Of a stretch of 64,000 nucleotides of DNA, positions 7,596 to 16,402 are shown piece after piece (position 1 is the first letter of the stretch; every line of letters starts with the position of its first letter). The stretch is from Paenibacillus arenilitoris (GTDB taxonomy: Bacteria > Bacillota > Bacilli > Paenibacillales > Paenibacillaceae). The notes beneath the pieces are model-generated. The model searched no databases, was not told the origin of the DNA, and saw nothing but the letters and a program-made list of their open reading frames with translations. Made by a program: the position numbers and the translations under genes. The stretch is taken from NCBI RefSeq assembly GCF_014705655.1, contig NZ_JACXIY010000026.1, forward strand, positions 1 to 64,000, in the 5' to 3' direction.

Positions 7596-10520
7596 ATGAA
7601 AACCGAAAAGACCTACCTTTATTGGAATCCCGATATTCCTCTTGAGGAGCGAGTGAACGACCTGATCGCTCAATTGACACTGGATGAGAAAATCGGGCTT
7701 ATGCCACAGTACCAGATCGCAATCGATCGTCTGGGCGTGCAGGCGTACAAGCATGGTACGGAGGCGGCACACGGGATGGCTTGGCTGGGGGAAGCGACGA
7801 GTTATCCTCAGCCGATCGGTCTCGCTTGTACTTGGGATAGCGATTTGCTTAAGAGAATCGGCTGCGCGATTGGGGACGAAGCTCGCGGCTTTTACAAGCG
7901 GAATCCGATCCTTAACGGTTTGACGTTGTGGGCGCCGACGGTTGACTTGGAGCGGGACCCTCGGTGGGGCCGGACGGAAGAAGCGTATGGCGAGGATCCG
8001 GTTCTGGCCGGCAAACTAGCCGCCGCACTCACGCAAGGCATTCAGGGGGACCATCCTTTTTACTTGAAGGCCGTTGCCACGCTGAAGCATTTTATTGGCA
8101 ACAATAATGAGGCAGGAAGAGGCGATACATCTGTCAGCCTTGATCCACGCAACCTGCGCGAATATTACTTGAAGGCATTCGAGATCCCCTTCAAAGAAGG
8201 CGGAGCCCAGTCGATGATGACGGCATACAATGCGATCAACGGAGTGCCGGCGAACCTCAGCCAGCTCGTAATCGACGTCGTTAAACGCGAATGGGGAATG
8301 AACGGCTTTGTCGTCAGCGATGCCTTCGACGTAACGGGCACGGTGCGGGATCATCATTATGTAGAGACGCTTAAGGAAGCGGTGGCCCGGTCGATCCGGG
8401 AAGGCGGAATCGACAGTATTACGGACGAAGCGGCTGTAGTAACGGAGGCGATCCGCGAAGCGTTAGCGGACGGGCTATTAACAGAAAATGATCTGGATGC
8501 CGCTCTTCGGAATACGTTTCGCGTTCGTTTCCGGCTCGGGGAGTTCGACCCGTCGGAACGAAATCCGTATGCTGCGATCGACGAATCGGCGATCCTCCAC
8601 CCAGATCACGCGGAGCTTGCGAGGGAGGCGGTGCAGAAAGCTGTTGTACTGCTCAAGAACGAAGGGAAGACGCTGCCGCTGCAGGCTGACAAGCTGAACA
8701 AGGTTGCTGTCATCGGACCTCTTGCCGATATCGTTTATCGCGACTGGTACAGCGGCACATTGCCTTATGCGGTTACTCCGCTGCAGGGAATCATAGAAAG
8801 GCTGGCGGCTGAGGGGAAAGGCGCCGAAACATCGTACTCCGCCGGCACTGATCGCGTGCGCATTAAGGCTGTTCGCAGCGGACGGTATGTCCAGCTCAGC
8901 GACGATTCAAAGGCTCCTCTTGCCGCTCGCGCGGAGAGGCCGGAAGAAGGCGACATTTTCGAAATATCGGACTGGGGCTTCGGTAGCCATACATTAGTTG
9001 CGTTGCGCAATAACCTCTATGTGACAACGGATGACAAGAACCTTCAAGCGTCTGCGCATCGGATTTGGGAGTGGTTTACGAAAGAAGTGTTCCAGATACG
9101 ACCTGTAGCTCAGGACCGTTCGCTAGTTACCGCCTCGACCTGGAACGGAACGCCTGTAACGGTTGATAGTGAGACAGGTGTACTGCTTGTCGGAGACGGG
9201 CTGGCGGCTGAAACCGCGAACGATATTAACGTCGGAGGCGCTGCGGAGGCAGGGAGTTCGGTTGTTGGAACGCATGCCGACACGTTCGAGTTTGAACGTG
9301 TGTCGAGCGGCGTGGACGCGGCTGTCGAATCGGCTCGCGGCGCCGATGCGGCGATCGTGTTCGTCGGCAATCATCCACTGATCAACGGCAAGGAGACGAT
9401 GGATCGGCCCGATATCACGCTGTCGGAATCGCAGGAAAAGCTGGCGCTTGCGGTAATTGAGGAGAACCCGAACACGATTGTTGTGGTCGTCGGCAGCTAC
9501 CCGTTCGCCTTGAACGCTTTACAGGAGAAGGCGAAGGCAATCATCTACACGTCCCATGCGGGTCAGGAGCTCGGCCGTGCTGTTGCGGACGTTCTGTTCG
9601 GCGACGTCAATCCCGCAGGCCGAGTGAACATGACATGGTACAAGTCCGTTGATCAGCTTCCGCCATTCATGGACTACGATATCATCCGTGGCGGCCGAAC
9701 GTATCAATATTTTGAAGGCGAACCGCTGTATCCGTTCGGACACGGCCTTTCGTACAGCGAATTCCGTTACGAAGCTTTGCATTTGTCGCCGAACAGCGCT
9801 GAAGCCGGGACAGACACGGCAGTCCGGGTTTCCTGCCGTGTGACGAACATAAGCGACTGTGCGGGTGAAGAGGTCGTGCAGCTTTATGTTCGTGCAAATA
9901 AATCCCGGGTCAAGCGCCCGCGCCTTCAGTTGGCGGACTTCAAACGTATCGCCCTGGCTCCGGGAGAGTCTGCGGAGGTGACGTTCCAACTGCAGCTCGA
10001 ATCTCTGGCCATCTGGGACGTAACGCGCGACCGGTTCTGCGTAGAAAGTGGAACGTATACAGTCATGCTCGGCGCTTCCTCCGGCGATTTGCGGCTTGAA
10101 GGTCGCCTTACTGTCGACGGCGAGACGATACCACCGCGTGACCTTACGAAGGTGACTCGGGCCGCAAACTACGATGCGTATCAAGGCATTCATCTCGGTG
10201 AATGCATCGAAGGCGGAAGCGCCGCAGCCGTAAACGGCGATAAAGGCTGGCTTGCATGCCACGATGCAGAACTCGGTGCGGGGATCTTCTCGATCGAGCT
10301 GCGGGCCGCCGCCACTGAGGATGCTGTGGTTGAAGTTCGGTTGGATGGACCGGACGGTCCAATTGCAGGTAAGTGCAGGGTTCCGGCTGGCGGAGAACAG
10401 GACTGGCGGAGCCTCACTTGCGGGCTGACAGGCGCCTCGGGCAGGCGCGACGTGTACCTGGTCTTGGATGGTCCAGTGTCCCTCGCTTGGTTCCGGATGA
10501 TGGCCGAAACGTGCATTTAA
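7596..10520 (+). CDS. GH3 beta-glycosidase with fascin-like insert and C-terminal CBM6-like domain
   Basis: A 974-residue family 3 glycoside hydrolase, probably a retaining beta-xylosidase or beta-glucosidase acting on imported oligosaccharides; there is no signal peptide. The N-terminal barrel (about 1-300) has RDPRWGRTEEAYGEDP, KHFIGNNNEAGRGDTS and the nucleophile motif GFVVSDAFD with Asp242. The second domain resumes with AVVLLKNEGKTLPL; a beta-rich insert at about 419-532 resembles a fascin-like domain found in some GH3 enzymes. KETMDRPD (Glu600) is the candidate acid/base. A fibronectin-III-like domain (about 745-820, GEEVVQLYV) and a CBM6-like jelly roll (about 850-974) close the protein. 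ATG 7596 follows GAGGAG at 9 bases. The family is certain; linkage specificity is not. Confidence 0.93.
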   Translation: MKTEKTYLYWNPDIPLEERVNDLIAQLTLDEKIGLMPQYQIAIDRLGVQAYKHGTEAAHGMAWLGEATSYPQPIGLACTWDSDLLKRIGCAIGDEARGFYKRNPILNGLTLWAPTVDLERDPRWGRTEEAYGEDPVLAGKLAAALTQGIQGDHPFYLKAVATLKHFIGNNNEAGRGDTSVSLDPRNLREYYLKAFEIPFKEGGAQSMMTAYNAINGVPANLSQLVIDVVKREWGMNGFVVSDAFDVTGTVRDHHYVETLKEAVARSIREGGIDSITDEAAVVTEAIREALADGLLTENDLDAALRNTFRVRFRLGEFDPSERNPYAAIDESAILHPDHAELAREAVQKAVVLLKNEGKTLPLQADKLNKVAVIGPLADIVYRDWYSGTLPYAVTPLQGIIERLAAEGKGAETSYSAGTDRVRIKAVRSGRYVQLSDDSKAPLAARAERPEEGDIFEISDWGFGSHTLVALRNNLYVTTDDKNLQASAHRIWEWFTKEVFQIRPVAQDRSLVTASTWNGTPVTVDSETGVLLVGDGLAAETANDINVGGAAEAGSSVVGTHADTFEFERVSSGVDAAVESARGADAAIVFVGNHPLINGKETMDRPDITLSESQEKLALAVIEENPNTIVVVVGSYPFALNALQEKAKAIIYTSHAGQELGRAVADVLFGDVNPAGRVNMTWYKSVDQLPPFMDYDIIRGGRTYQYFEGEPLYPFGHGLSYSEFRYEALHLSPNSAEAGTDTAVRVSCRVTNISDCAGEEVVQLYVRANKSRVKRPRLQLADFKRIALAPGESAEVTFQLQLESLAIWDVTRDRFCVESGTYTVMLGASSGDLRLEGRLTVDGETIPPRDLTKVTRAANYDAYQGIHLGECIEGGSAAAVNGDKGWLACHDAELGAGIFSIELRAAATEDAVVEVRLDGPDGPIAGKCRVPAGGEQDWRSLTCGLTGASGRRDVYLVLDGPVSLAWFRMMAETCI

Positions 10521-10542
10521 ACTAAATATTCCAGTTGAGCCT

Positions 10543-10593
10543 AAATGGGCGCCCCGGTATATGTTTTATTGACATGTACCGGGGCGCCCATTT
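10543..10593. terminator. Strong bidirectional terminator between convergent genes
   Basis: A near-perfect 22-bp stem: AAATGGGCGCCCCGGT... at 10543-10564 pairs with ...ACCGGGGCGCCCATTT at 10572-10593. It separates the plus-strand GH3 gene from the minus-strand AraC gene and can serve both, having T-rich sequence on one side and A-rich on the other. Confidence 0.85.
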
Positions 10594-10622
10594 ATTTTGT
10601 AACCCAAACCTAATAAAAAAAA

Positions 10623-11531
10623 TCACTGATTCAGTCTAAAGGCTTTGGGGGAAAGTCCATAGGCTTTGGAAAACTTACGAGTGAAATAATTGCTGTCGTT
10701 AAACCCGCATTCGTATGAAATTTTCGTGATGGGGAGTCCGCTTTGCCTGAGCAGCATACGCGCGCGCTCCAAACGAAGTCGTTGCAGGTACGAAATAGGA
10801 GTCGTTTGATAATAAGATTGAAAGATCCGATTCAGATGCCGAACCGAAATATTGGATGTAGCCGCGATTTCCTCCAGAGTAAGAGGCTCGAGATAGTGAT
10901 CTTCAATATAGGAGATCGCATTCGCCAAATGCATCAGATTGCTGTCCGTGCCATTCTCCTGATTGTCATACTGTCTGGACAAATAGACGACGAGCTCCAT
11001 AAACCGGGAATTGAGCATCGTCTGATAGCCCTGATGCTTGTCGTTATATTCGTTGATCATATCGGCGATAATCGATGAGACGTGTTCCAAGCTTGGAATC
11101 GACAAATTAAGCCCGCTTTGAAAAGAATGAATATTGCGATAAAGCGGCTCCAAAACAAAAAGTGCCTGATAGCCGTTGGAGGTGCTTAAATCCGGACCGG
11201 CGCTTCGAAGTATGTCGGGCCGGAACATAATATTGCAAATTTTAAATTCATGTGGATTTTGATAAGCATGGGAGGTAGAACCGTTAATGACAAATACGTT
11301 CCCCTTCTTAATAAAATAAGTTTCGGAATCGACGATATGCGTAGCGTTCCCGTTCAATACAATCACGAGTTCGGTGAAGTCGTCATGCTTATGCAGAGGC
11401 GTATCCTCGTTGTGCCCGCCATACTGAATAAAAAACGGAAATTCCTTGTCATTGGTAAACCAGTTCAAATAAACGCTATCCACGATATCGCCTTTAATTG
11501 ACGTCAACTTATTCATGCAGTTCGATTTCAT
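10623..11531 (-). CDS. AraC-family regulator with N-terminal cupin domain
   Basis: Cytoplasmic regulator of 302 residues. The N-terminal half is a sugar-sensing cupin (THEL-type pattern HKHDDFTELVIVLNG, then KKGNVFVINGSTSHAY). The C-terminal 100 residues carry two AraC helix-turn-helix motifs (LTLEEIAATSNISVRHLNRI and LPITKISYECGFNDSNYFTR) and end in GLSPKAFR, the family's usual DNA-binding unit. The start is set at the ATG with GAGGAA 6 bases before it; an in-frame ATG 8 codons upstream (11555) has AAGGGGG and is also possible. The gene is divergent from the long operon starting at 12039, so it probably controls that operon from the shared 11532-12038 region. Confidence 0.92.
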   Translation of the reverse strand: MKSNCMNKLTSIKGDIVDSVYLNWFTNDKEFPFFIQYGGHNEDTPLHKHDDFTELVIVLNGNATHIVDSETYFIKKGNVFVINGSTSHAYQNPHEFKICNIMFRPDILRSAGPDLSTSNGYQALFVLEPLYRNIHSFQSGLNLSIPSLEHVSSIIADMINEYNDKHQGYQTMLNSRFMELVVYLSRQYDNQENGTDSNLMHLANAISYIEDHYLEPLTLEEIAATSNISVRHLNRIFQSYYQTTPISYLQRLRLERARMLLRQSGLPITKISYECGFNDSNYFTRKFSKAYGLSPKAFRLNQ

Positions 11532-12002
11532 AGTATTTCCTCGCCCGTTTGACATCCAACAACGCCCCCTTATTCTGTGATAGATGTATGCGGTATCATT
11601 TTTATTTTAATCGTGTGAAATTGCTGATCATACAACCAAAAATGTACTAAAAATCATATTAAAAATCGTTATTTAGAACTTTCGGTTCAGATTTGCATTT
11701 ACAGATATGGCTATTTGATATCACGGATTCAGGATAACCGGAAAATGACTAAATCATGCTATACCCATGTCTAGAAAATGAAGGTTTGCATTAATTTTTT
11801 ACAATATGATTTTAAAGGAGCAGCGAGGAACACGATGTGGATTTCGTTCCATGCGCGATGTGCTTTGGGTTTGATACCGCTTTCAACTGCATTCAGTGAA
11901 GATGAAGAGGCCAGGAGGTGATAGGTGCGGAATGGATGGCAGCACATGCGGAATGGCTTAGTTGGTTCGACTTTAAACCGTATCATTACCATTGCATCAA
12001 AG
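11532..12002. other. Divergent regulatory region with small leader frames
   Basis: About 470 bases between the AraC regulator and the SBP gene must contain both promoters. The regulator-proximal half is AT-rich. From 11811 AAAGGAG...GAGGAA precedes an ATG at 11834 that opens a 28-codon frame ending at the TGA overlapping GTGATA near 11920; a second frame runs on from there across the SBP start. These could be leader peptides or chance. No clear -35/-10 pair or AraC half-site repeat was found by eye. Confidence 0.3.
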
Positions 12003-12016
12003 TGATAGCGATTACA
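12003..12016. promoter_or_regulatory. cre-like site just upstream of the large transport operon
   Basis: TGATAGCGATTACA matches the cre consensus TGWAANCGNTNWCA with one deviation (T at position 4). It sits 22 bases before the SBP start codon, a position suited to roadblock repression by CcpA. Confidence 0.45.
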
Positions 12017-12038
12017 TTACAATTTCAGGGGGATGAAA

Positions 12039-13403
12039 ATGAACAAAAAACTGGTTATGTTGCTTGTTAGTCTGATGTTGATCTTTTCCTTAGCGGCTTG
12101 CAGCAGCGGAAACGGCAGCACAAACAATCCAGCAAGCACCAATACTGCAACCGATGAAGCGTCAAACGATCCGGCGGCGACGAATGCTTCCGGGGAGGGA
12201 GATTCTGAGCAGGAGATGGATTTCGATATGGGCGGCAGAACAATTAAGATCGTAAACTTCTGGAGTTTGGAAATCCCGGAAGACAATCCGGATAATATCC
12301 AAAGGAAGAAAAACCTTGAAGCTCTGATGAAGAAACATAATTTCAAAGTTGAATACGTTGTCATCGATTTCGCCGAGTACCAGAACAAGGTTACAGCCTC
12401 GCTGCTTGCCGGCGAACCGGTAGGCGACATCATCTCCATAGCCAGATCCTACACCATTCCAACGCTGGTAAGTCAAGATCTGTTGTGGCCGGTTGACGAA
12501 TTTACGAAAAATGAGAAAGTGTTCGATCCGAAAGTAACGAACGAGATTATGCAGTACAACGGGAGAGGGTATGGTTTTGGCGGGTACCCGGGCGGAGCAA
12601 ACGGAATTTTCTACAACCGCACGTTGATGAACAATCTCGGCATGAAGTCGATACAAGAATATGTGGATGAAGATAACTGGAATTGGGAAACGTTCACACA
12701 AGTGATCAAAGACGCTAATAAAGATACGAACAACGATGGAAAGCTTGATACATGGGGATTGGCAGGCGGCGGCTTTATGGATTCAGCGCTTGCCTCCAAC
12801 GAGACAGCTCTGGTGAAGGGGGATAAGCAGAACCTGGATGATCCTAAAACCGTCGAAGCTTTGAATTTCCTATCCAAACTGAATACCGAAAAACTCGTCA
12901 GACCTTCCGAGGGCGGCGATTGGACGGAGCCAAGTCAATTTTTCCGTCAAGGCAACACGTTGTTGTTTGCAGGCGGAGCTTATGAGGCGACTGGTTTGAG
13001 AACCGACATGAAGGATTTCGATATCGGCTTTGTTCCTTTCCCTAAAGGACCGAATGGAACTGCCTACAATACACCTGATAGCAATCCGTGGGCAATGGTC
13101 ATTCCGAAGGCAGTAGAGAATCCGGAGCAGCTCGTTTATATCTGGGAGAAAATAGAGGATTACGAGTCCGTTTATGACTATCCCCTCCAGTCTTGGTACG
13201 AGACGATGTTTGACAACGAAGTTGATATCAATAATGTTAAAGTAGCGTCTAACAGATTCTATCTCGACAGTTTAGCTACGTTCCCGAGCATGCCATATTA
13301 TGAGTTTGGTGACGAGATTGCGAAAGGCCAATCCGTATCCACGGTCATCGAGACATATAAAGCGCCTTTCCAGGCGGCAATCGATGAAGTCTATAAGAAA
13401 TAA
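12039..13403 (+). CDS. Extracellular solute-binding lipoprotein, family 1 (second importer)
   Basis: Lipoprotein of 454 residues with a classic signal and lipobox SLAACSSGN near residue 20, then a Ser/Thr/Asn-rich linker. The mature protein is a family 1 sugar-binding protein: VTASLLAGEPVGDIISIA, FYNRTLMNNLGM, WETFTQVIKDANKDTNNDGK (the last part an EF-hand-like calcium loop DTNNDGKLDTWG common in these proteins) and FVPFPKGPNG near the hinge. ATG 12039 is preferred over ATG 12033, because AGGGGG (12027-12032) would be only adjacent to the latter. It opens the operon that continues with the giant SBP and is followed by a stem-loop at 13418. Likely a monosaccharide or oligosaccharide receptor; substrate unknown. 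Confidence 0.92.
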   Translation: MNKKLVMLLVSLMLIFSLAACSSGNGSTNNPASTNTATDEASNDPAATNASGEGDSEQEMDFDMGGRTIKIVNFWSLEIPEDNPDNIQRKKNLEALMKKHNFKVEYVVIDFAEYQNKVTASLLAGEPVGDIISIARSYTIPTLVSQDLLWPVDEFTKNEKVFDPKVTNEIMQYNGRGYGFGGYPGGANGIFYNRTLMNNLGMKSIQEYVDEDNWNWETFTQVIKDANKDTNNDGKLDTWGLAGGGFMDSALASNETALVKGDKQNLDDPKTVEALNFLSKLNTEKLVRPSEGGDWTEPSQFFRQGNTLLFAGGAYEATGLRTDMKDFDIGFVPFPKGPNGTAYNTPDSNPWAMVIPKAVENPEQLVYIWEKIEDYESVYDYPLQSWYETMFDNEVDINNVKVASNRFYLDSLATFPSMPYYEFGDEIAKGQSVSTVIETYKAPFQAAIDEVYKK

Positions 13404-13417
13404 CGATTGAAGTGATC

Positions 13418-13454
13418 AAACAGTCCGCATCTCTTCTAACAATGTGGACTGTTT
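13418..13454 (+). terminator. Stem-loop after the solute-binding protein gene
   Basis: AAACAGTCC-(g)-CAT (13418-13430) pairs with ATG-(t)-GGACTGTTT (13442-13454). There is no U run, and downstream genes are tightly packed, so it more likely stabilises the SBP mRNA 3' end or causes partial attenuation than stops transcription. Hairpins in the same place follow three other SBP genes in the window. Confidence 0.6.
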
Positions 13455-13487
13455 GAAATTCACTCTTGCCGCGGGAGGGGAGCAGAA

Positions 13488-16385
13488 TTGAGCGTCAGAA
13501 GCCAGAAATTAGTGAAATGGATATTTATATTTTTTGTTTTAGGTTTGTCCATATGGGCTGTCTACTCATCTAGTCAAAAAGGCAACGGCGATGTTCAAGC
13601 ATTTAGCGAGTTTGCAGCGGTAACGGATTCGGATGCAAAAGCCGGATATGGCGCCTATATGAAACGCTACTCGAGCGCAGACAGACCGGCGGCGGAAATC
13701 CGAATCGAAGGCGAGCAGTATGCCGCACTCGAAGGGGACGGCTTTGAGCTTGCGGATGGATTTCAAGGACTGAAGGGTCAAGCTGTGTTGACGCCCGAGA
13801 CGGGCTCGATTAGTTGGAAGGTTCAGGTTGATCAACCGGGTCTATATCATGTTCGGATTCATTATTTTCCTATTGAGGGGAAAAGCTCCGCTATCGAGAG
13901 GGAGCTCTCGATCAATCGGGAAGTGCCTTTTCAAGAAGCGGAAATCTTGTTGTTCGATCGATATTGGGGCAATCGCGAAGACGAAATCGAGCGGGACGAT
14001 CGCGGCAACGATTTGCGCCCGAGGCAGATAGAGAAGCCGGCATGGCAAATCGCGTCCTTTAAGGACAACGAAGGTTACAATGACGAGCCCTATTTGTTTT
14101 ATTTCGGCGAAGGGGTTCAGACCGTTTCTTTGACTTCCTTGAGGGAACCGATGGCTATCGACTATATCGAGTTATACCAGGAGCCGGTGTCAAAAACCTA
14201 TGAAGAGCGGAAAGCCGAATATGAAGCTGCAGGAGCTGCAGCCGCTAAGGGTCAATTCATAATGATTCAAGCTGAGGATGCGGCCCTAAAATCTTCTCCA
14301 ACGCTTTATCCGCTATCCGATCGGTCAAGCCCTGCGGTCACGCCGTACAGCGCTTCCAAAATTCGGATCAACGCGATTGGGGGCCTGAACTGGAAGCTGC
14401 CGGGACAGTGGATGGAATGGGAATTCGAAGTGGAAGAGGATGGGTTGTACCAGATTGCGCTAAAGCGCAAACAGGATCAGCTGCGGGGCGTCTATGCGAC
14501 GCGCAGCATCATGATCGATGGCAAATATCCATTCCATGAAATGAAACGTATGCGATTCAGCTTCAATATGGATTGGCAAACTGATGTGCTGGGTGGAAAT
14601 GAGCCTTACCTGTTCCATCTGACGAAAGGGAAACATACCATTCGCATGGCGGTTTCGCTCGGCGAGCTCGCTCCGCTTATTGAGACGATCGAATCGAGCG
14701 TGCTGAAGCTTAACGAAATGTATCGAAAAATATTGCTAATAACCTCGAATACGCCGGACCCTAACCGCGATTATCAATTGGAGAAGCGTATTCCCGGCAT
14801 GATCGATGTTTTCCGGGAACAAGCTGGCCATATCCAGGCCGTGGCGGATTATCTCGAGCAATCGACGGGGGAGAGGAGCGATAAAGTCGCCGTTCTTCAT
14901 ACGATGGTAAGGCAGTTGAACGAAATGGCGGAGAAGCCGGAAACGATTGCGAACCGTCTGAACTCCTTTAAGGTGAATGTCGGCGGTCTTGGCACGTGGA
15001 TGCTGACCGTGCGCGAACAGCCGCTTACGCTCGATTATCTGATCGTCGCGTCTCCGGACAGCAAGCTTCCGAGAGCGAAAGCGACATTGCTCGAGAAAAT
15101 GAAGCACGAGCTGGGCGCTTACGTCGCCTCTTATACCGAAGACTACGATAGTATCGGCAGTACAGAAGAAAGCGGGCGTTCCGTCACGGTTTGGGTAACG
15201 ACGGGAAGAGACCAGGCGCAAGTGTTGAAAGCGATGATAGACGACACCTTTACGCCCGAGACGAACATATCGGTAAATTTAAGGCTCGTTCCGGGCGGCA
15301 TCCTGCTTCCGGCTGTCCTGGCTGGCGAAGGGCCTGATGTTGCCTTGCAGGCCGGCGAGGATCTCCCTGTCAATTATGCGATGAGGAAAGCCGCAGCCGA
15401 TTTGACTGCTTTCCCGGATTTTGAAGAAGTCGCTGCAAGGTTCCGCGAAAGCGCAATAACTCCTTATAAATATGACGAAGGGGTATATGCGCTGCCGGAG
15501 CAGCAGACCTTCCCGATGATGTTCTACCGCAAGGATATTCTCAAAGAGCTGGACTTGGAGCCTCCGAAGACATGGCAGGATGTGTATAACATGATTTCGG
15601 TGCTGCAGAAGCACAACATGGAGTTTTATCTGCCGATCGAATCGGCTACGAACAATGCGACTCTCGTTCCGAATGCGGCGTTCGCCATGCTTCTCTACCA
15701 GAACGGCGGCGAGTTCTACCAGGACAATGGCATGAAGAGCGCACTCGACTCCGAGATTTCCATGCAGGTTTTCAAGCGCTGGTCGCAATTTTATACGAAC
15801 TACAAATTTCCGCTGCAAGCGGATTTCGCGAATCGGTTCCGGACTGGCGAGATGCCGATCGGTATTGCCGATTATACAACGTACAATATGCTGACGGTTA
15901 TGGCGCCGGAGATCAAAGGGTTGTGGGACTTTACCATCGTGCCTGGCACCGAGCGCAAGGACGGATCTGTAAGACATGAGGTCGCCAGCCATACGACCGC
16001 GGTCATGATGCTGGATAATGCCGACGACAAGGACGCGGCATGGTCATTCATGAAGTGGTGGACCGACAAGGATACTCAAATCGCTTACGGACGAGAGCTG
16101 GAAGGGTTGCTCGGCGAGGCCGCGCGATATCCGACAGCCAACATCGAAGCGCTTGCGCAGCTGCCGTGGCCAATCAAGGATTTCAACAATCTTGAACGCC
16201 AATGGCAATGGGTAAGGGGCATCCCTCAAGTGCCGGGCGGGTATTTCACCGGCAGGCATCTGGATAACGCTTTCCGGCGTGTCGTGAACCAGAGCGAGAA
16301 TCCGCGCGAAGCTCTTTCGGATTATATTTTGTATATTAATGACGAAATCGCACTCAAGCGGCAGGAATTCAATCTGCAGAATTAG
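13488..16385 (+). CDS. Giant membrane-anchored solute-binding protein with carbohydrate-binding-like domains
   Basis: A 965-residue protein about twice the normal SBP size. Residues 10-28 are a single hydrophobic segment (WIFIFFVLGLSIWAVYSS) with no lipobox, so it is probably anchored by an uncleaved helix and faces outward. Two beta-jelly-roll regions resembling CBM6/CBM35 modules follow (about 60-230, with IRIEGEQYA and PGLYHVRIHYF; about 255-400, with IMIQAEDA and DGLYQIALK). A helical linker (about 400-555) leads to a family 1 SBP domain (about 564-950: GEGPDVALQAGEDLPVNYAM, FPMMFYRKDILKELDLEPPK, AAWSFMKWWT). The TTG start at 13488 has GGGAGGGGAGC 7-8 bases upstream. It stands between a normal SBP and the first permease pair. 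Probable role: presents polymer-bound glycans to the importer. Domain assignment is by pattern. Confidence 0.82.
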   Translation: MSVRSQKLVKWIFIFFVLGLSIWAVYSSSQKGNGDVQAFSEFAAVTDSDAKAGYGAYMKRYSSADRPAAEIRIEGEQYAALEGDGFELADGFQGLKGQAVLTPETGSISWKVQVDQPGLYHVRIHYFPIEGKSSAIERELSINREVPFQEAEILLFDRYWGNREDEIERDDRGNDLRPRQIEKPAWQIASFKDNEGYNDEPYLFYFGEGVQTVSLTSLREPMAIDYIELYQEPVSKTYEERKAEYEAAGAAAAKGQFIMIQAEDAALKSSPTLYPLSDRSSPAVTPYSASKIRINAIGGLNWKLPGQWMEWEFEVEEDGLYQIALKRKQDQLRGVYATRSIMIDGKYPFHEMKRMRFSFNMDWQTDVLGGNEPYLFHLTKGKHTIRMAVSLGELAPLIETIESSVLKLNEMYRKILLITSNTPDPNRDYQLEKRIPGMIDVFREQAGHIQAVADYLEQSTGERSDKVAVLHTMVRQLNEMAEKPETIANRLNSFKVNVGGLGTWMLTVREQPLTLDYLIVASPDSKLPRAKATLLEKMKHELGAYVASYTEDYDSIGSTEESGRSVTVWVTTGRDQAQVLKAMIDDTFTPETNISVNLRLVPGGILLPAVLAGEGPDVALQAGEDLPVNYAMRKAAADLTAFPDFEEVAARFRESAITPYKYDEGVYALPEQQTFPMMFYRKDILKELDLEPPKTWQDVYNMISVLQKHNMEFYLPIESATNNATLVPNAAFAMLLYQNGGEFYQDNGMKSALDSEISMQVFKRWSQFYTNYKFPLQADFANRFRTGEMPIGIADYTTYNMLTVMAPEIKGLWDFTIVPGTERKDGSVRHEVASHTTAVMMLDNADDKDAAWSFMKWWTDKDTQIAYGRELEGLLGEAARYPTANIEALAQLPWPIKDFNNLERQWQWVRGIPQVPGGYFTGRHLDNAFRRVVNQSENPREALSDYILYINDEIALKRQEFNLQN

Positions 16386-16402
16386 TTAGGGGGTGGAAGC
16401 CG

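Noticed and set aside
9519-10262. Minus-strand open frame opposite the GH3 gene
   Set aside because: Overlaps conserved GH3 and FN3 coding sequence; composition is that of reverse-complemented GH3 codons.
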